DNA of 64,000 nucleotides, from assembly GCF_029537395.1 (NCBI RefSeq), contig NZ_CP120677.1, forward strand, positions 1,860,001 through 1,924,000. Reading direction: 5' to 3'. The position numbers were made by a program, and so were the translations under genes. Below are positions 44,950-53,721 of this stretch, piece by piece (position 1 is the first letter of the stretch; the number at the start of each line of letters is the position of its first letter). The stretch comes from Tissierella sp. Yu-01. GTDB lineage: Bacteria > Bacillota > Clostridia > Tissierellales > Tissierellaceae. The notes beneath the pieces were generated by a model. It ran no database searches. It was not told where the DNA came from and was given only the letters and a program-made list of their open reading frames with translations.

Positions 44950-44992
44950 AATTATACCTCTCTTTTTCTGCCTAATAAAGAGAGGTATAATT
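44950..44992. terminator. Perfect 16-bp hairpin after the yciI-like gene
   Basis: 44950-44965 and 44977-44992 are perfectly complementary (AATTATACCTCTCTTT arms, 11-nt loop). It lies 66 bp downstream of the minus-strand YciI-like stop and 38 bp upstream of the AraC start. There is no strong T-run, so it may be a terminator or an operator. Confidence 0.5.
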
Positions 44993-45058
44993 AAATTTAT
45001 TTTATATTGTTATAATGATAATATTTAGGGATGGTACCCACTAATGGAAATGCTTTGT

Positions 45059-45340
45059 TTATTCTGCCAATAGGTAGTTGTTTTCAGCATTGGCCGGCTC
45101 TATAGTTCTGATTTCAAACGATTTACATCCTGAAGCAATGAAAGGATCTGACTTTGCAATGTTCGTTGCTTCCTCCAAATCTTCAGCCAAAAAGATAACC
45201 ATTCCGCCTGGGTAATCCGTAAAAGGTCCGCAAAATACAAGGTTACCTTGATTATTTAATTCTTTTAAGTGTTCTACATGACTCTGTATGAGTTCCTTAT
45301 TTATTGGCTTTAAATTATTCATTAAATATATATACGTCAT
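45059..45340 (-). CDS. YciI-like protein
   Basis: The product is 93 residues with the ferredoxin-like fold of the YciI family: a conserved His (IQSHVEHLKELN), NLVFCGPFTDYPGGMVIF and a DPFIASGC loop. The His/Asp pair is thought to be a catalytic or binding site, but the function is unknown. It lies downstream of ogt (35 bp) in the same operon. The ATG follows GGGAGG. Confidence 0.85.
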   Translation of the reverse strand: MTYIYLMNNLKPINKELIQSHVEHLKELNNQGNLVFCGPFTDYPGGMVIFLAEDLEEATNIAKSDPFIASGCKSFEIRTIEPANAENNYLLAE

Positions 45341-45375
45341 TGTTCAGCCTCCCCTGATTTACTATATTTTTATCC

Positions 45376-45915
45376 TTAAAGAGCGGTACCTCTTGTAGGT
45401 ACAAACAATCGGGACATATCAACACCTTCCAGTTCAAGCAATTTCACCTTCGTGCTAATTCCACCGGCATAACCTGTCAAACTACCATTTGTTCCTACAA
45501 CCCTATGACAGGGAATAATAATAGATATGGGATTGTGTCCAACAGCACCACCTACTGCCTGACTTGACATAGTTGTCTTATTCATTTTAGCCGCCACCAT
45601 TTTTGCAATATCGCCATAGGTAATTAACCCACCATATGGTATTTGACATAAAATATCCCATACAATTTGCCGAAATTCTCCGCCTATAGGAGCTAGGGAC
45701 AATTCGGAAATAGCAGGGTTCTTACCCGCAAAATATCTGTCCAGCCATTTTTTTGTCACCTCTAATACTGGTATATCATCCTTTACGGTCATTTCTTCGG
45801 ATATATTAGCACCATGATATTTTTGTCCTTCATTCCATACGCCAACAAGGTTGTCACCGTCACACGCAAGAGTAATTAAACCTACGGGTGATGTATAAGT
45901 TGTCTTATAGTACAT
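45376..45915 (-). CDS. ogt: Methylated-DNA--protein-cysteine methyltransferase
   Basis: The product is 179 residues. It transfers O6-alkyl groups from guanine to its own cysteine; the active-site motif IIPCHRVVGTNG and the DNA-binding helix before it (MSSQAVGGAVGHNP) are intact. It is the short form without an Ada regulatory domain. A broken alkA remnant lies immediately upstream, so it once belonged to a two-gene alkylation-repair operon. The ATG follows AAGGAGG. Confidence 0.95.
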   Translation of the reverse strand: MYYKTTYTSPVGLITLACDGDNLVGVWNEGQKYHGANISEEMTVKDDIPVLEVTKKWLDRYFAGKNPAISELSLAPIGGEFRQIVWDILCQIPYGGLITYGDIAKMVAAKMNKTTMSSQAVGGAVGHNPISIIIPCHRVVGTNGSLTGYAGGISTKVKLLELEGVDMSRLFVPTRGTAL

Positions 45916-45939
45916 TTAAATCCTCCTTACACTGTTTTT

Positions 45940-46146
45940 TTATAAACTATTCCATAGATTAATCGTGGCATAACTGCGCCATGGTCTCCACGCTTCCGCC
46001 ATTTCCAGAAGCTCATTTGATGTGAAAAGCTTGAGTGACTTTTTTACACCAACATCCGTTTCAAGAAAAGCATCCGGCATTCCATAGCCCGCATGGCAAT
46101 ATATTGTGCTGTCCAACTACCAATACCTCGAATTGTCACCTCCTAT
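45940..46146 (-). pseudogene. Remnant of DNA-3-methyladenine glycosylase (alkA)
   Basis: The minus strand reads VTIRGIGSWTAQYIAMRAM, the helix-hairpin-helix core of AlkA. A one-base frameshift follows and the frame then continues as PDAFLETDVGVKKSL and EAWRPWRSYATINLW to a TAA at 45940. The whole N-terminal part is absent. It ends 25 bp upstream of ogt. Confidence 0.8.
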
Positions 46147-46366
46147 TTGTTTTCGACTTAATTATATCATGTTATTTTAAAATATCTGGCTATTATCGGA
46201 CATGGTTTTTTATTTACTTGATTATTCAATAAAAAGACCATATCTATAAAACATAATCTTTAAAAATGGTGTAATTATTAATTAGCTAATCTAAACTTTT
46301 TAAATAAGAATGATCTGTATATTTTCAAAGATCATCTTTGTTCAAGCAACTTTATTATTAGATTTT
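46147..46366. other. Intergenic with weak terminator hairpin
   Basis: An imperfect stem at 46306-46338 (AAGAATGATCT/AGATCATCTT) lies after the SF0329-type gene on the minus strand and may be its terminator. Nothing else is seen. Confidence 0.4.
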
Positions 46367-46912
46367 TCATAATAAATTCTCTGCTTCAAGTCTTAATTTA
46401 TAAAAAAATTGTAACCATTCAGGTTGATTCTCAACTTCAGGCATTAGTTTTATAAGTACTCGTTTACCAACTCTTCTATCAAGAATTGCTAACATTCTTA
46501 CTATAGGATTAGATGAATTAATACTTTCTTTTATATCTAAATTCTTATACTCCTTAATAGCAGATGTTATATCATAAACATCCAATACACCATCATTAAC
46601 AGCTATTTCATATACCATATCTTCAATCTCTTTATTCTCCTTATCATATAAGGTTTCTTTTGCTGTCCATTCTCTCCTTGGAATTCCCATCTCTTTTTTT
46701 AATGCACCTTGTTTAAATACATACCCCTTCAAATAATAATCAAAAGGATTGCCCATTAAAACTTCTTTCCCATCAACTCTTATGGCAACTCTCCCATAAT
46801 TATCAGAAGCTTTTCTATAATGAGTTATAAAATATTGTACTCTACCTCTTAATGATTCACACAAATAATCATTCTCCAACTCTCTTCTTAATCCACTCCA
46901 TGAGTTTCCCAT
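46367..46912 (-). CDS. SF0329-type conserved protein
   Basis: The product is 181 residues from the ATG at 46912, with GGGGGA 7 bp upstream. The start GNSWSGLRRELENDYLCESL and RVQYFITHYRKA match a conserved bacterial protein family of unknown function, which I recall as SF0329. No membrane or signal segment is present. It is followed by a hairpin and stands apart from its neighbours. Confidence 0.7.
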   Translation of the reverse strand: MGNSWSGLRRELENDYLCESLRGRVQYFITHYRKASDNYGRVAIRVDGKEVLMGNPFDYYLKGYVFKQGALKKEMGIPRREWTAKETLYDKENKEIEDMVYEIAVNDGVLDVYDITSAIKEYKNLDIKESINSSNPIVRMLAILDRRVGKRVLIKLMPEVENQPEWLQFFYKLRLEAENLL

Positions 46913-46981
46913 TAACAATTCCCCCTATTATTCATCCAAATTATATATATTTTTCTTACCCTGTCTTAACGCGAATTACAG

Positions 46982-47030
46982 ATTTTATATTGTTATAAGA
47001 AAAGCAGAACTTTTCTATTCGTAATAAAAA
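46982..47030. repeat. Dispersed intergenic repeat A, copy 2
   Basis: 46/49 identical to 20069-20117. It again abuts a hairpin (47026-47063), although that hairpin is unrelated to the one at 20.1 kb. Confidence 0.8.
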
Positions 47031-47063
47031 AAGTAATGGATGCAGTGCACCCATTACTTTTTT
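47026..47063. terminator. Bidirectional terminator hairpin
   Basis: AAAGTAATGG and CCATTACTTT arms form a strong stem with A- and T-runs on both flanks, between the CD3324-like gene and the SF0329-type gene. Confidence 0.7.
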
Positions 47064-47171
47064 ACGCTAAAAGCACCTCTATTATAATAATTTAAATCAT
47101 CTCCCTTCCTTATACTAACCGGTCAATAATATTTTCTCATTTATGATCTCAGAATCATAGGAAAAGAATAA

Positions 47172-47441
47172 TTATAATTGTTTTTTACCATATATAATCT
47201 TTCTAATCGTTTCCTCGCTTAGATAATACATGTTAGCTAGCTCATCTATCGGTGTATTATTCTTATATAATTCATATATCATTTCATTTCGCTTTTCCAA
47301 TAACTTCTTTGAACCATTTAAATTACCCCAGCCAACCCTGTTGCTCTTTTTAGGTATATAAATTAAGCCTCCGTCAATATACTTCTGAACCTCTTTTAAA
47401 AGGTGAGCTGGCAATACTTCTGCACCTTTTTTGTAACCCAA
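47172..47441 (-). CDS. CD3324-family (Mor-like) HTH protein
   Basis: The product is 89 residues. The opening GYKKGAEVLPAHLLKEVQKY and IPKK...WG resemble the CD3324 family of clostridia, related to Mor-type phage activators. A C-terminal HTH (IDELANMYYLSEETIRKII) suggests DNA binding. The start is TTG with GGAGG 9 bp upstream. A short ORF with a better start (47374-47502) overlaps it in another frame, and translation may be coupled to that. Confidence 0.8.
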   Translation of the reverse strand: MGYKKGAEVLPAHLLKEVQKYIDGGLIYIPKKSNRVGWGNLNGSKKLLEKRNEMIYELYKNNTPIDELANMYYLSEETIRKIIYGKKQL

Positions 47442-47502
47442 ATAATATTACCTCCTGCAACAAAGTATTTGATTTATAGATACTTAGCATATCTCTAATC
47501 AT
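47374..47502 (-). CDS. Possible 42-residue leader ORF overlapping the CD3324-like start
   Basis: An ATG at 47502 has a near-perfect AGGAGGTGAGTATT site and opens a frame of 42 codons (MIRDMLSIYKSNTLLQEV at its start). It ends inside the downstream gene. It may serve to deliver ribosomes to the TTG start, or be chance. Confidence 0.35.
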   Translation of the reverse strand: MIRDMLSIYKSNTLLQEVILFGLQKRCRSIASSPFKRGSEVY

Positions 47503-47940
47503 AATACTCACCTCCTCATTCTATTATTTGTTAAATTTTCCTTATTCCTAAATACATATTACCTGTAATTAAGAATCTCTTTATTCTATATTATCCCTTT
47601 TGGCTAATATTTACAATAATTTTATATACTCACTCTTTATAACTCATTCTTAGTCTAGTTACATTTTTTTAACTCCATAATGTTAAAACAAGATATCCCC
47701 TTATATCAAGTAAACCTTCACCTCTCATATTCAAGCACTCTCTGATACCCTCTTAGTGACAGAGTAGATCTCAACACGTCTTAAGAGTACAATGATGATG
47801 TCTCAAGTGCCCGTTTTCCCTTAGCGGCTAGGGAATATTTCTCAGAAACCTCCTCGGTAAATACAATAATTTTAAAAATAAAAAAGACGATAGATTTTAA
47901 ATTTTCTATCGCCAATAAATTATTTATGATCAATCAGGTT
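47503..47940. other. Intergenic region with a short coding remnant and a terminator
   Basis: On the minus strand, 47781 to about 47860 reads EEVSEKYSLAAKGKRALE and then TSSLYS before a stop, which looks like a protein C terminus without a body. The remainder is AT-rich. A terminator for the DUF4358 gene sits at 47888-47911. Confidence 0.35.
47888..47911 (-). terminator. Terminator of the acyltransfer operon
   Basis: CGATAGA/TCTATCG stem 30 bp after the DUF4358 stop, followed on the minus strand by TCTTTTTTATTTTT. Confidence 0.75.
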
Positions 47941-48402
47941 TCACTTCTTCAGTTTGTTATACACAGTTTGTGCATCTTCTATATTCTCAGTAATCAACAT
48001 AGAAACCGTAACTCCATCACGTTGAACCACCGCTGCGTTAATAATGGGTAAGTTCTCAGTAAGATAGACCTCAGAGGATTTTCGCTTGTGCTCCACCCTT
48101 GATTTGAGCTTTTCCTCAATATCTTTAGCTTTAGATTCATCTGCTGCCCGTACAATGATTATCTCATCTGGTGACATACCCCAACTAGCTTGATACCCAG
48201 CGTAATCAACATATTCCTCAGGATCTATACCGACTATATCCTGTAATTCTTCTGGTGTAAGCTCTATCATTTCTGAAAGCCCTGCAGCATCTGCCACAGC
48301 TGAATAGAGCTCATCCGGTTCAGGTAAGTCAGCAGTCTCTTTGGAACAGCCAGATACTATCAAGCAAAGCAAAACTCCAAAAAATAATATTTTTCTAAAC
48401 AT
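47941..48402 (-). CDS. DUF4358 lipoprotein
   Basis: The product is 153 residues. A lipoprotein signal ends in the lipobox VSGC. The rest matches DUF4358, which I know mainly from clostridial acyl-transfer gene clusters; no activity is known. It starts 2 bp after the SGNH hydrolase stop, with GGAGG. It is the last gene of the MBOAT operon. Confidence 0.85.
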   Translation of the reverse strand: MFRKILFFGVLLCLIVSGCSKETADLPEPDELYSAVADAAGLSEMIELTPEELQDIVGIDPEEYVDYAGYQASWGMSPDEIIIVRAADESKAKDIEEKLKSRVEHKRKSSEVYLTENLPIINAAVVQRDGVTVSMLITENIEDAQTVYNKLKK

Positions 48403-48404
48403 TT

Positions 48405-49391
48405 TTATTCCTCCAATTGTATTTTAGCAAAGTGTCTTAACGTATCAAGCACCACTGCCGAACATTTGTAGTTGATGTGAACAAAATTATCCCTGCTATA
48501 TTCATTCGGTAAATGTCCATCTGGGTCCCGAACAGCGGCATTCACATCCACTACATTTATCCCTTCTTCTTCACACATGACTCTAAGCTTGTCTGCAAAC
48601 TCGTTGAGCAACGGACTACCTAAATTTTTGTTTGGGATGTAATCAGGCAACCATTTTGTTGCTGTCTTCGGAGTAGTTGTCATAACAACTACATCTAAAT
48701 CTGGATTTGTTTCTTTAATGAGCGGAATCATCTTGCGATATCTCTCTATCGTTTCATCAACAGAAAACCCCACTCCTAGATCATTCATGCCCAACATAAT
48801 AAAGACACGCTCTACACCCATTTCCTTCAAAATAGTTTCCAACGGTTGCTCTTTACCCCTGTAAGTATAATATCGGCGGTTATCACTTGTCGAATCACCT
48901 ACAACATCTGCTACCTTTATCCCCATGACCGATGTTAGAAACTGTGCATTAGAAAGCATTGACTGGCCATTTTTGCGCTGTGCTCTGATATACTGAGCAA
49001 ATCCCTCCATTACGGAATCTCCTACAAATACACTGTTAGAAAAGTATTCATCATAGTTGTCTTTTATAGTAACAGTTAGCTCCGATTGTGCATCTGTTGG
49101 CGCTGGCTCCTTTATCAGCGTTGATGATAGTTCGTCTTCTGGTGTTAATGCTGGTTCCTCTTCTATCGCTGGTGATAGTTCATCTTCTGATGTTAGTGAT
49201 GACTCATCTTCTAGAGTTTGTGATGGCTCTTGTTCTGGTGTTGAAGTAGCCGACTCCGCTAGAGAGGTTGGAGATTCCTCTGTCATCAACTGATTTTCAG
49301 TCACCGTTGGAACTTCCTGCCTAGTACAAGCAGTACTCATAATAAGTAATGTTATCACAATAAGCATTATATTGGTCGCTCTTATTTTCAT
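48405..49391 (-). CDS. SGNH/GDSL hydrolase lipoprotein
   Basis: The product is 328 residues. The lipobox is STAC near residue 21. A repetitive Ser/Thr/Glu/Pro linker (about 25-105) leads to the hydrolase. Block I is VFVGDSVMEG with the nucleophile Ser, block III is GMNDLG, and block V is DNFVHIN with the catalytic Asp/His. Together with the MBOAT protein it is expected to add or remove acyl groups on an extracellular glycan. The ATG follows GAGGAGG. Confidence 0.9.
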   Translation of the reverse strand: MKIRATNIMLIVITLLIMSTACTRQEVPTVTENQLMTEESPTSLAESATSTPEQEPSQTLEDESSLTSEDELSPAIEEEPALTPEDELSSTLIKEPAPTDAQSELTVTIKDNYDEYFSNSVFVGDSVMEGFAQYIRAQRKNGQSMLSNAQFLTSVMGIKVADVVGDSTSDNRRYYTYRGKEQPLETILKEMGVERVFIMLGMNDLGVGFSVDETIERYRKMIPLIKETNPDLDVVVMTTTPKTATKWLPDYIPNKNLGSPLLNEFADKLRVMCEEEGINVVDVNAAVRDPDGHLPNEYSRDNFVHINYKCSAVVLDTLRHFAKIQLEE

Positions 49392-49444
49392 TATTCCCTC
49401 CTCGATTCCTATCTCCTCACTCTTTTAGTAGGAGTTATGTATTC

Positions 49445-50566
49445 TTACTTTATAAGTAAAGCTCCTGGATTATTTAATACTTGTGAACTGTATAAGAACA
49501 AAACGTCTGAAAGACCCCTCTCAAACGATACAAAATTTGATAAGTTTGAATAATCAATATAGCGCAAGTCAATAAGTGTTATTTTTCGATAGGCCTGCGT
49601 TAGCAAAGGGGCAAGACTTGACGAAAAAGAATCACGGAACAAATACAACTCACGCTCGGTAGTGGAATTCGGATTTTCCAGAACAATAAGTGGTTCAACT
49701 CCACTAAGAAAGATATCGTATGGGTCTCTCCCACTAAAAGCTTTAGTATCATAAACGGGACCATATTCCCATTCAAAAGACTTATTATTTAAATAACGCG
49801 CAGATACAGAATCCCCAAGGACAATATTTACCATCTCATCATTGCTAACAGGCAAAGCAAGTTGTCCAGTATACACACCTTGAAATTCTCCCACTATAAC
49901 GGACTTGTATGAGTCCATATCAACATTAAATCCCATTGCCGCACCTAGTTTGTCAACGACATTCCCTAGTTTCACCTGATCCCAATGTAAGTCAGTGCGA
50001 TAAAAATCCTCAGCAGATAGCGTATCTCTTAATTCGATTAAGGTCAATTCAGGCAACTCTTCTAACAGTATTGTCAAAACCTTGTCAGTGTCAAAGCCTG
50101 GATAATCTATATTGGCGTAGATATCCTTGTCAGGTATATAAGAATAATATATATTCAAACCGTCCAAGTCATCAGTTATTTTTCGGATTTTTGCCGCTGT
50201 CTGACGAAGAGCTTGTTCGTTTAACCGTTCAAACTTGCCTGCACCAACCGCGCCATCATAGTACAATCCAGACTTATCTGTCTGAAAAAACAGATGAAAC
50301 ACAGTAGCGGCACGGACAGTTCGCAGTTCATCACGGTATACAAAGTTGTCGGAAACAAAATCTTCAAACTGATTCATATATTTTGCGGATATAATATTTT
50401 GCAAAGATAAATTTGGTATTGAAGCAGGTACTCGACGTTCACTATACAATACCTCAGGCGGTTTGATTATAAAATTCAGTACACAAAAACCACCAATTAT
50501 AGTCACAAATATCACAAGTGTTAGTAAAGCGCGTATTGTTAGGACTCTCGGATACTGAAAAGACAT
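49445..50566 (-). CDS. DHHW-family (AlgJ/AlgX-like) membrane protein
   Basis: The product is 373 residues from the ATG at 50566, with AAGGGGTG at proper spacing; the ATG 6 nt earlier is too close. One N-terminal membrane helix is followed by an extracellular SGNH-like domain. Motifs are YRTDLHWDQVKLG (the DHHW-type catalytic block) and ELYLFRDSFSS with the presumed Ser. It lies between the MBOAT and SGNH genes and is the probable acyl-acceptor partner of the MBOAT protein. Confidence 0.88.
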   Translation of the reverse strand: MSFQYPRVLTIRALLTLVIFVTIIGGFCVLNFIIKPPEVLYSERRVPASIPNLSLQNIISAKYMNQFEDFVSDNFVYRDELRTVRAATVFHLFFQTDKSGLYYDGAVGAGKFERLNEQALRQTAAKIRKITDDLDGLNIYYSYIPDKDIYANIDYPGFDTDKVLTILLEELPELTLIELRDTLSAEDFYRTDLHWDQVKLGNVVDKLGAAMGFNVDMDSYKSVIVGEFQGVYTGQLALPVSNDEMVNIVLGDSVSARYLNNKSFEWEYGPVYDTKAFSGRDPYDIFLSGVEPLIVLENPNSTTERELYLFRDSFSSSLAPLLTQAYRKITLIDLRYIDYSNLSNFVSFERGLSDVLFLYSSQVLNNPGALLIK

Positions 50567-50579
50567 ATGCATTCACCCC

Positions 50580-51986
50580 TTAAAATCTAAAATAGATAAA
50601 CGGATTAAAAGATCCATCAACAAGAAACGCAGTTGTAATGACGAGTAGTACAGCTATATACAATGGCTCAAAGATAATCATTATTTTTTCGTTATCAAGC
50701 TTAGCGGCGATACGTTTGGGTAACGATGTACAACCGACAATAGCAATAATCAATGGAAAAAGATAACTGCGCAGATAATAAAGTGATTCCGCATTGATGA
50801 GAATCTCTGAGCCTATTCCAAACATTCTTGAAAGTGTATCTCCAGCCGCTAAAAGGTTTTTTGCATCAAAGAATACCCAGCCAACCATAACAATAAGCAT
50901 AACATAGATATGCTGTACCCAGTTCGGCAATTTACCAACCAACCCTCCGATTAAAAACTTCTCGATCAAAAGCAATATTCCATAAAACAAGCCCCAAATA
51001 ATAAAATTCCAGTCTGCCCCGTGCCAGAAACCCGTTAGAAACCATACAATAAGGATATTGAATATGAATCGTGGGGTACTTTTGCGGTTGCCACCAAGGG
51101 GTATATACACATAATCTCGAAACCATGAAGATAGTGACATATGCCATCTACGCCAAAAATCTGTTATGCTCCTCGCAGTGTATGGATAATTGAAGTTTTC
51201 TAAAAATTCGAACCCGAATATATGTCCTAAACCTATGGCCATGTCAGAGTAGCCCGAAAAATCAAAATATATATGTAATGTGAATGCAATGACATATATC
51301 CACGCACCAAGCACGCTCACTTCAGGACTTTGGCGAATTATCTCCACAAGTTCGCCAAGAAGATTGGAGATAAGAACCTTCTTCGCAAGTCCGATAACAA
51401 ATCGTCTTGCACCAAATGAAAATCGGGCGATGGTGTGTTCTCTATTTTCTAGTTCTGCTGCTATGTCAGCATAGCGCACAATGGGTCCAGCTATCAATTG
51501 TGGAAACAGCATTACATAGGTAGCAAAGTCCAGTAGGCTCTTTTGTACCTCCGTTTTGCCCCAATACAAATCAATTGAGTACGATAGTATCTGAAACGTG
51601 TAAAAGCTAATTCCAATGGGAAGCGCAATCCTTAATAAAGGCAAATCTAAGTTTATAAGTGCATTAATATTTTTTAGAAAAAAATCTGCATATTTAAAAA
51701 ATCCCAATGCTCCCAATCCAACAATAAGCGAAAGAATTAGAAATAGCTTGGATGCAGGTTTTCCTCTGTACATGTCAATTTTAAAACCTAATCCCCATAG
51801 GACGGTTACCTCTATAACCATAAGCAATAGATACACAGGCTCTCCCCACCCGTAGAAAACAAGGCTTGCAAGTAGCAATATGTTATTCCGTAGTTTCGGT
51901 GAACCACCTGGCATCGGAGTAATGAAATACAGTACTATTACTGTAGGTAGGAAATAATATAAAAATGTAACCGATGAAAATACCAA
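50580..51986 (-). CDS. MBOAT family O-acyltransferase
   Basis: The product is 468 residues with about 11-12 membrane helices. The invariant His is in TGFWHGADWNFIIWG, and ITDFWRRWHMSLSSWFRDYVYIPLGG is the AlgI/DltB-type core. It passes acyl groups across the membrane to the DHHW partner, probably for acetylation of a surface polysaccharide. The start is taken as TTG at 51986 (product begins VFSSVTFLYYFLP) because AAAGGTG precedes it; the ORF extends 15 codons further without a good site. Confidence 0.92.
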   Translation of the reverse strand: MVFSSVTFLYYFLPTVIVLYFITPMPGGSPKLRNNILLLASLVFYGWGEPVYLLLMVIEVTVLWGLGFKIDMYRGKPASKLFLILSLIVGLGALGFFKYADFFLKNINALINLDLPLLRIALPIGISFYTFQILSYSIDLYWGKTEVQKSLLDFATYVMLFPQLIAGPIVRYADIAAELENREHTIARFSFGARRFVIGLAKKVLISNLLGELVEIIRQSPEVSVLGAWIYVIAFTLHIYFDFSGYSDMAIGLGHIFGFEFLENFNYPYTARSITDFWRRWHMSLSSWFRDYVYIPLGGNRKSTPRFIFNILIVWFLTGFWHGADWNFIIWGLFYGILLLIEKFLIGGLVGKLPNWVQHIYVMLIVMVGWVFFDAKNLLAAGDTLSRMFGIGSEILINAESLYYLRSYLFPLIIAIVGCTSLPKRIAAKLDNEKIMIIFEPLYIAVLLVITTAFLVDGSFNPFIYFRF

Positions 51987-52055
51987 CTTCTCACACCTTT
52001 CTCTTCTGTTGAAAATATACATCTCTAGCACAAGTAGCTAAGCTTGTCTAGCTGA

Positions 52056-52077
52056 AACACAATTATATAACTGTGTT
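52056..52077 (-). promoter_or_regulatory. Palindrome centred on the -10 of the MBOAT operon
   Basis: A 22-bp near-perfect palindrome (AACACAG arm on minus) contains a consensus TATAAT at 52062-52067. The transcript would run into the MBOAT gene. No good -35 is present. It is a candidate repressor or activator site. Confidence 0.45.
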
Positions 52078-52394
52078 ATTTAAAATTCCTATTACAATAC
52101 TTCTTCTATTAATCACCAAAAGTTGTTCTCCAAATTGTGGACATTTTTCCTAAATATCCTAATTTTTTGACACAAAATCACTATATCATAACATCTTATA
52201 TTTGACAAGTGAGAATGAGTGGACATCCACTTCTATAAGCTTCCTATTGCTGCAAGCCTTATGCTAATGAGAAATAGCTTTGGTAAAACAGTGGATTATG
52301 AGCATATCGATATAAAAGTATTGAATTCCATTATCTTCCTTAGTAAAATAAAGGTGTCTATAATGTGACGACTGTGAAACTAGGAGGAGTTAAT
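52078..52394. other. Divergent intergenic region with a coding remnant
   Basis: TTGACA boxes occur on the plus strand near 52168 and 52203. At about 52239-52365 the plus strand shows an open stretch (SLMLMRNSFGKTVDYEHID) that ends in TGA shortly before the lipoprotein gene. It has no start and no recognised family. Confidence 0.3.
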
Positions 52395-53255
52395 ATGAAT
52401 AAAAAAATTGTATTTACTTTGATAATACTATCCACAATAGTATTTACGTCTTGCAAGTCTAAAACAATATCAAATTTAGATTATGATTTGACTACTTATA
52501 CTTATGACGATATAAAAGCTAAAGTTTTAGAAGATCAAAGTCTTGACTTAGATAATCTAAATGAGTCTGATTTAAAAGTTTATAGTAAGATACTTAGTTA
52601 TTTGGATAAACATGTAGGTTCGGATTCTTATTATATTTATGATGCTTATTACGTTGATACAACTAATTCCCATGTAGTAAAAGTTGTATTGAAGGATTAT
52701 TACGATAACTTTTTATCTATCAATGAACATCTGACTAATAACCGTACTGCTGCTTCAGCCAACGAAAGTATCATCATGCTTACTTATGATAAAGAATTAA
52801 ACAGCGGGTATGAACCTTTTCTAATGGCAAGAAACTGGTTTTCTGAATTAAAATCAGAATTTGAAAATAATTTTGGTGACTACTATATGAATAGTTTCTA
52901 TATTCAGTTAGACCATATGGTGCCAAGTCCCATAAAGGAATCATATGGTGAAAATAATACTGACTGGAAGCATTTTTATACTGAAGAAAAGACCTATGAA
53001 AAGAATTTATATAACAATCATATAAATATATTTTTCCCAGTGGGAACAACGAGAGAAGATATGAACGAACAAATAAGCAATATCAAACCTCTATTTTATA
53101 AATATTGTGTGACCACAGCATATGGATATATTCTAAATACAAAGGATGCACTTGATAAGATTAAATCAGATGAATTATTGACGGGGAATTTTTATTATTA
53201 TAGTGATGTAGATTATATTGGCGAAAAGGCAGAATATAGAATAACGAAAGAATAA
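52395..53255 (+). CDS. Lipoprotein of unknown function
   Basis: The product is 286 residues from the ATG at 52395, which has GGAGGAG 5 bp upstream. A lipoprotein signal ends at C20 (IVFTSCKSK). The mature part is rich in Tyr, Asn and Asp, and no domain is recognised. It stands alone on the plus strand. A 25-bp piece of its last codons (TGTAGATTATATTGG) is repeated 67 bp further on, which suggests a tail duplication. Confidence 0.75.
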   Translation: MNKKIVFTLIILSTIVFTSCKSKTISNLDYDLTTYTYDDIKAKVLEDQSLDLDNLNESDLKVYSKILSYLDKHVGSDSYYIYDAYYVDTTNSHVVKVVLKDYYDNFLSINEHLTNNRTAASANESIIMLTYDKELNSGYEPFLMARNWFSELKSEFENNFGDYYMNSFYIQLDHMVPSPIKESYGENNTDWKHFYTEEKTYEKNLYNNHINIFFPVGTTREDMNEQISNIKPLFYKYCVTTAYGYILNTKDALDKIKSDELLTGNFYYYSDVDYIGEKAEYRITKE

Positions 53256-53337
53256 TGATATCCACAATAAACTATGTAGATTATATTGGGGAAAGGGCAT
53301 TCCAAGGTCTTGAGTCTCTAACATCATTAGGTGATTT

Positions 53338-53639
53338 TCATATAATGCTAAGAGAAGTTCCTATGAGAATGTCTATATAGTAATTTTTCATGCATTTCTT
53401 AAGAAAAAATGTGTATATAGACATACATTTATGCACAATAGAAAAAATTACTGCTGTAACGGGATCTGTAAAATCCTCAACTACAATCGTGACAATATTT
53501 CCATATTCTCTTTTGAAATCATAACATTTTTGAAATAATTGCTTTCGGTGAAAAAGTACTCTACTAGTTTGTAATTTTCTTCTATTGTTTTTATTTTTAA
53601 TCCTTCTATGATAGACATGCTATTACATCTTTTCGACAT
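53338..53639 (-). pseudogene. Unrecognised gene with one frameshift
   Basis: On the minus strand an ATG at 53639 opens MSIIEGLKIKTIEENYKLVE and so on for about 52 codons to a stop. A shift of one base inside a Lys/Glu stretch continues as NIVTIVVEDFTDPVTAVIF to TGA at 53338. The joined protein would have about 100 residues. No family is recognised. Confidence 0.45.
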
Positions 53640-53664
53640 ATTATATGTCAATAAATTTGAATGT

Positions 53665-53700
53665 AAAAAAAGCGGCTACATATTTTAAACATATAACCGC
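53665..53700 (-). terminator. Terminator hairpin, minus strand
   Basis: GCGGTTATAT and ATATGTAGCCGC arms are followed on the minus strand by TTTTTTT. It would end transcripts coming from the structured repeat and from speD. Confidence 0.65.
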
Positions 53701-53721
53701 ATCAAAAACACTAAAAGTCAT

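Noticed and set aside
47761-47860. Possible riboswitch (paired CCCTAG/CTAAGGG segment)
   Set aside because: No known aptamer consensus fits, and the minus strand reads as a short protein C terminus instead.
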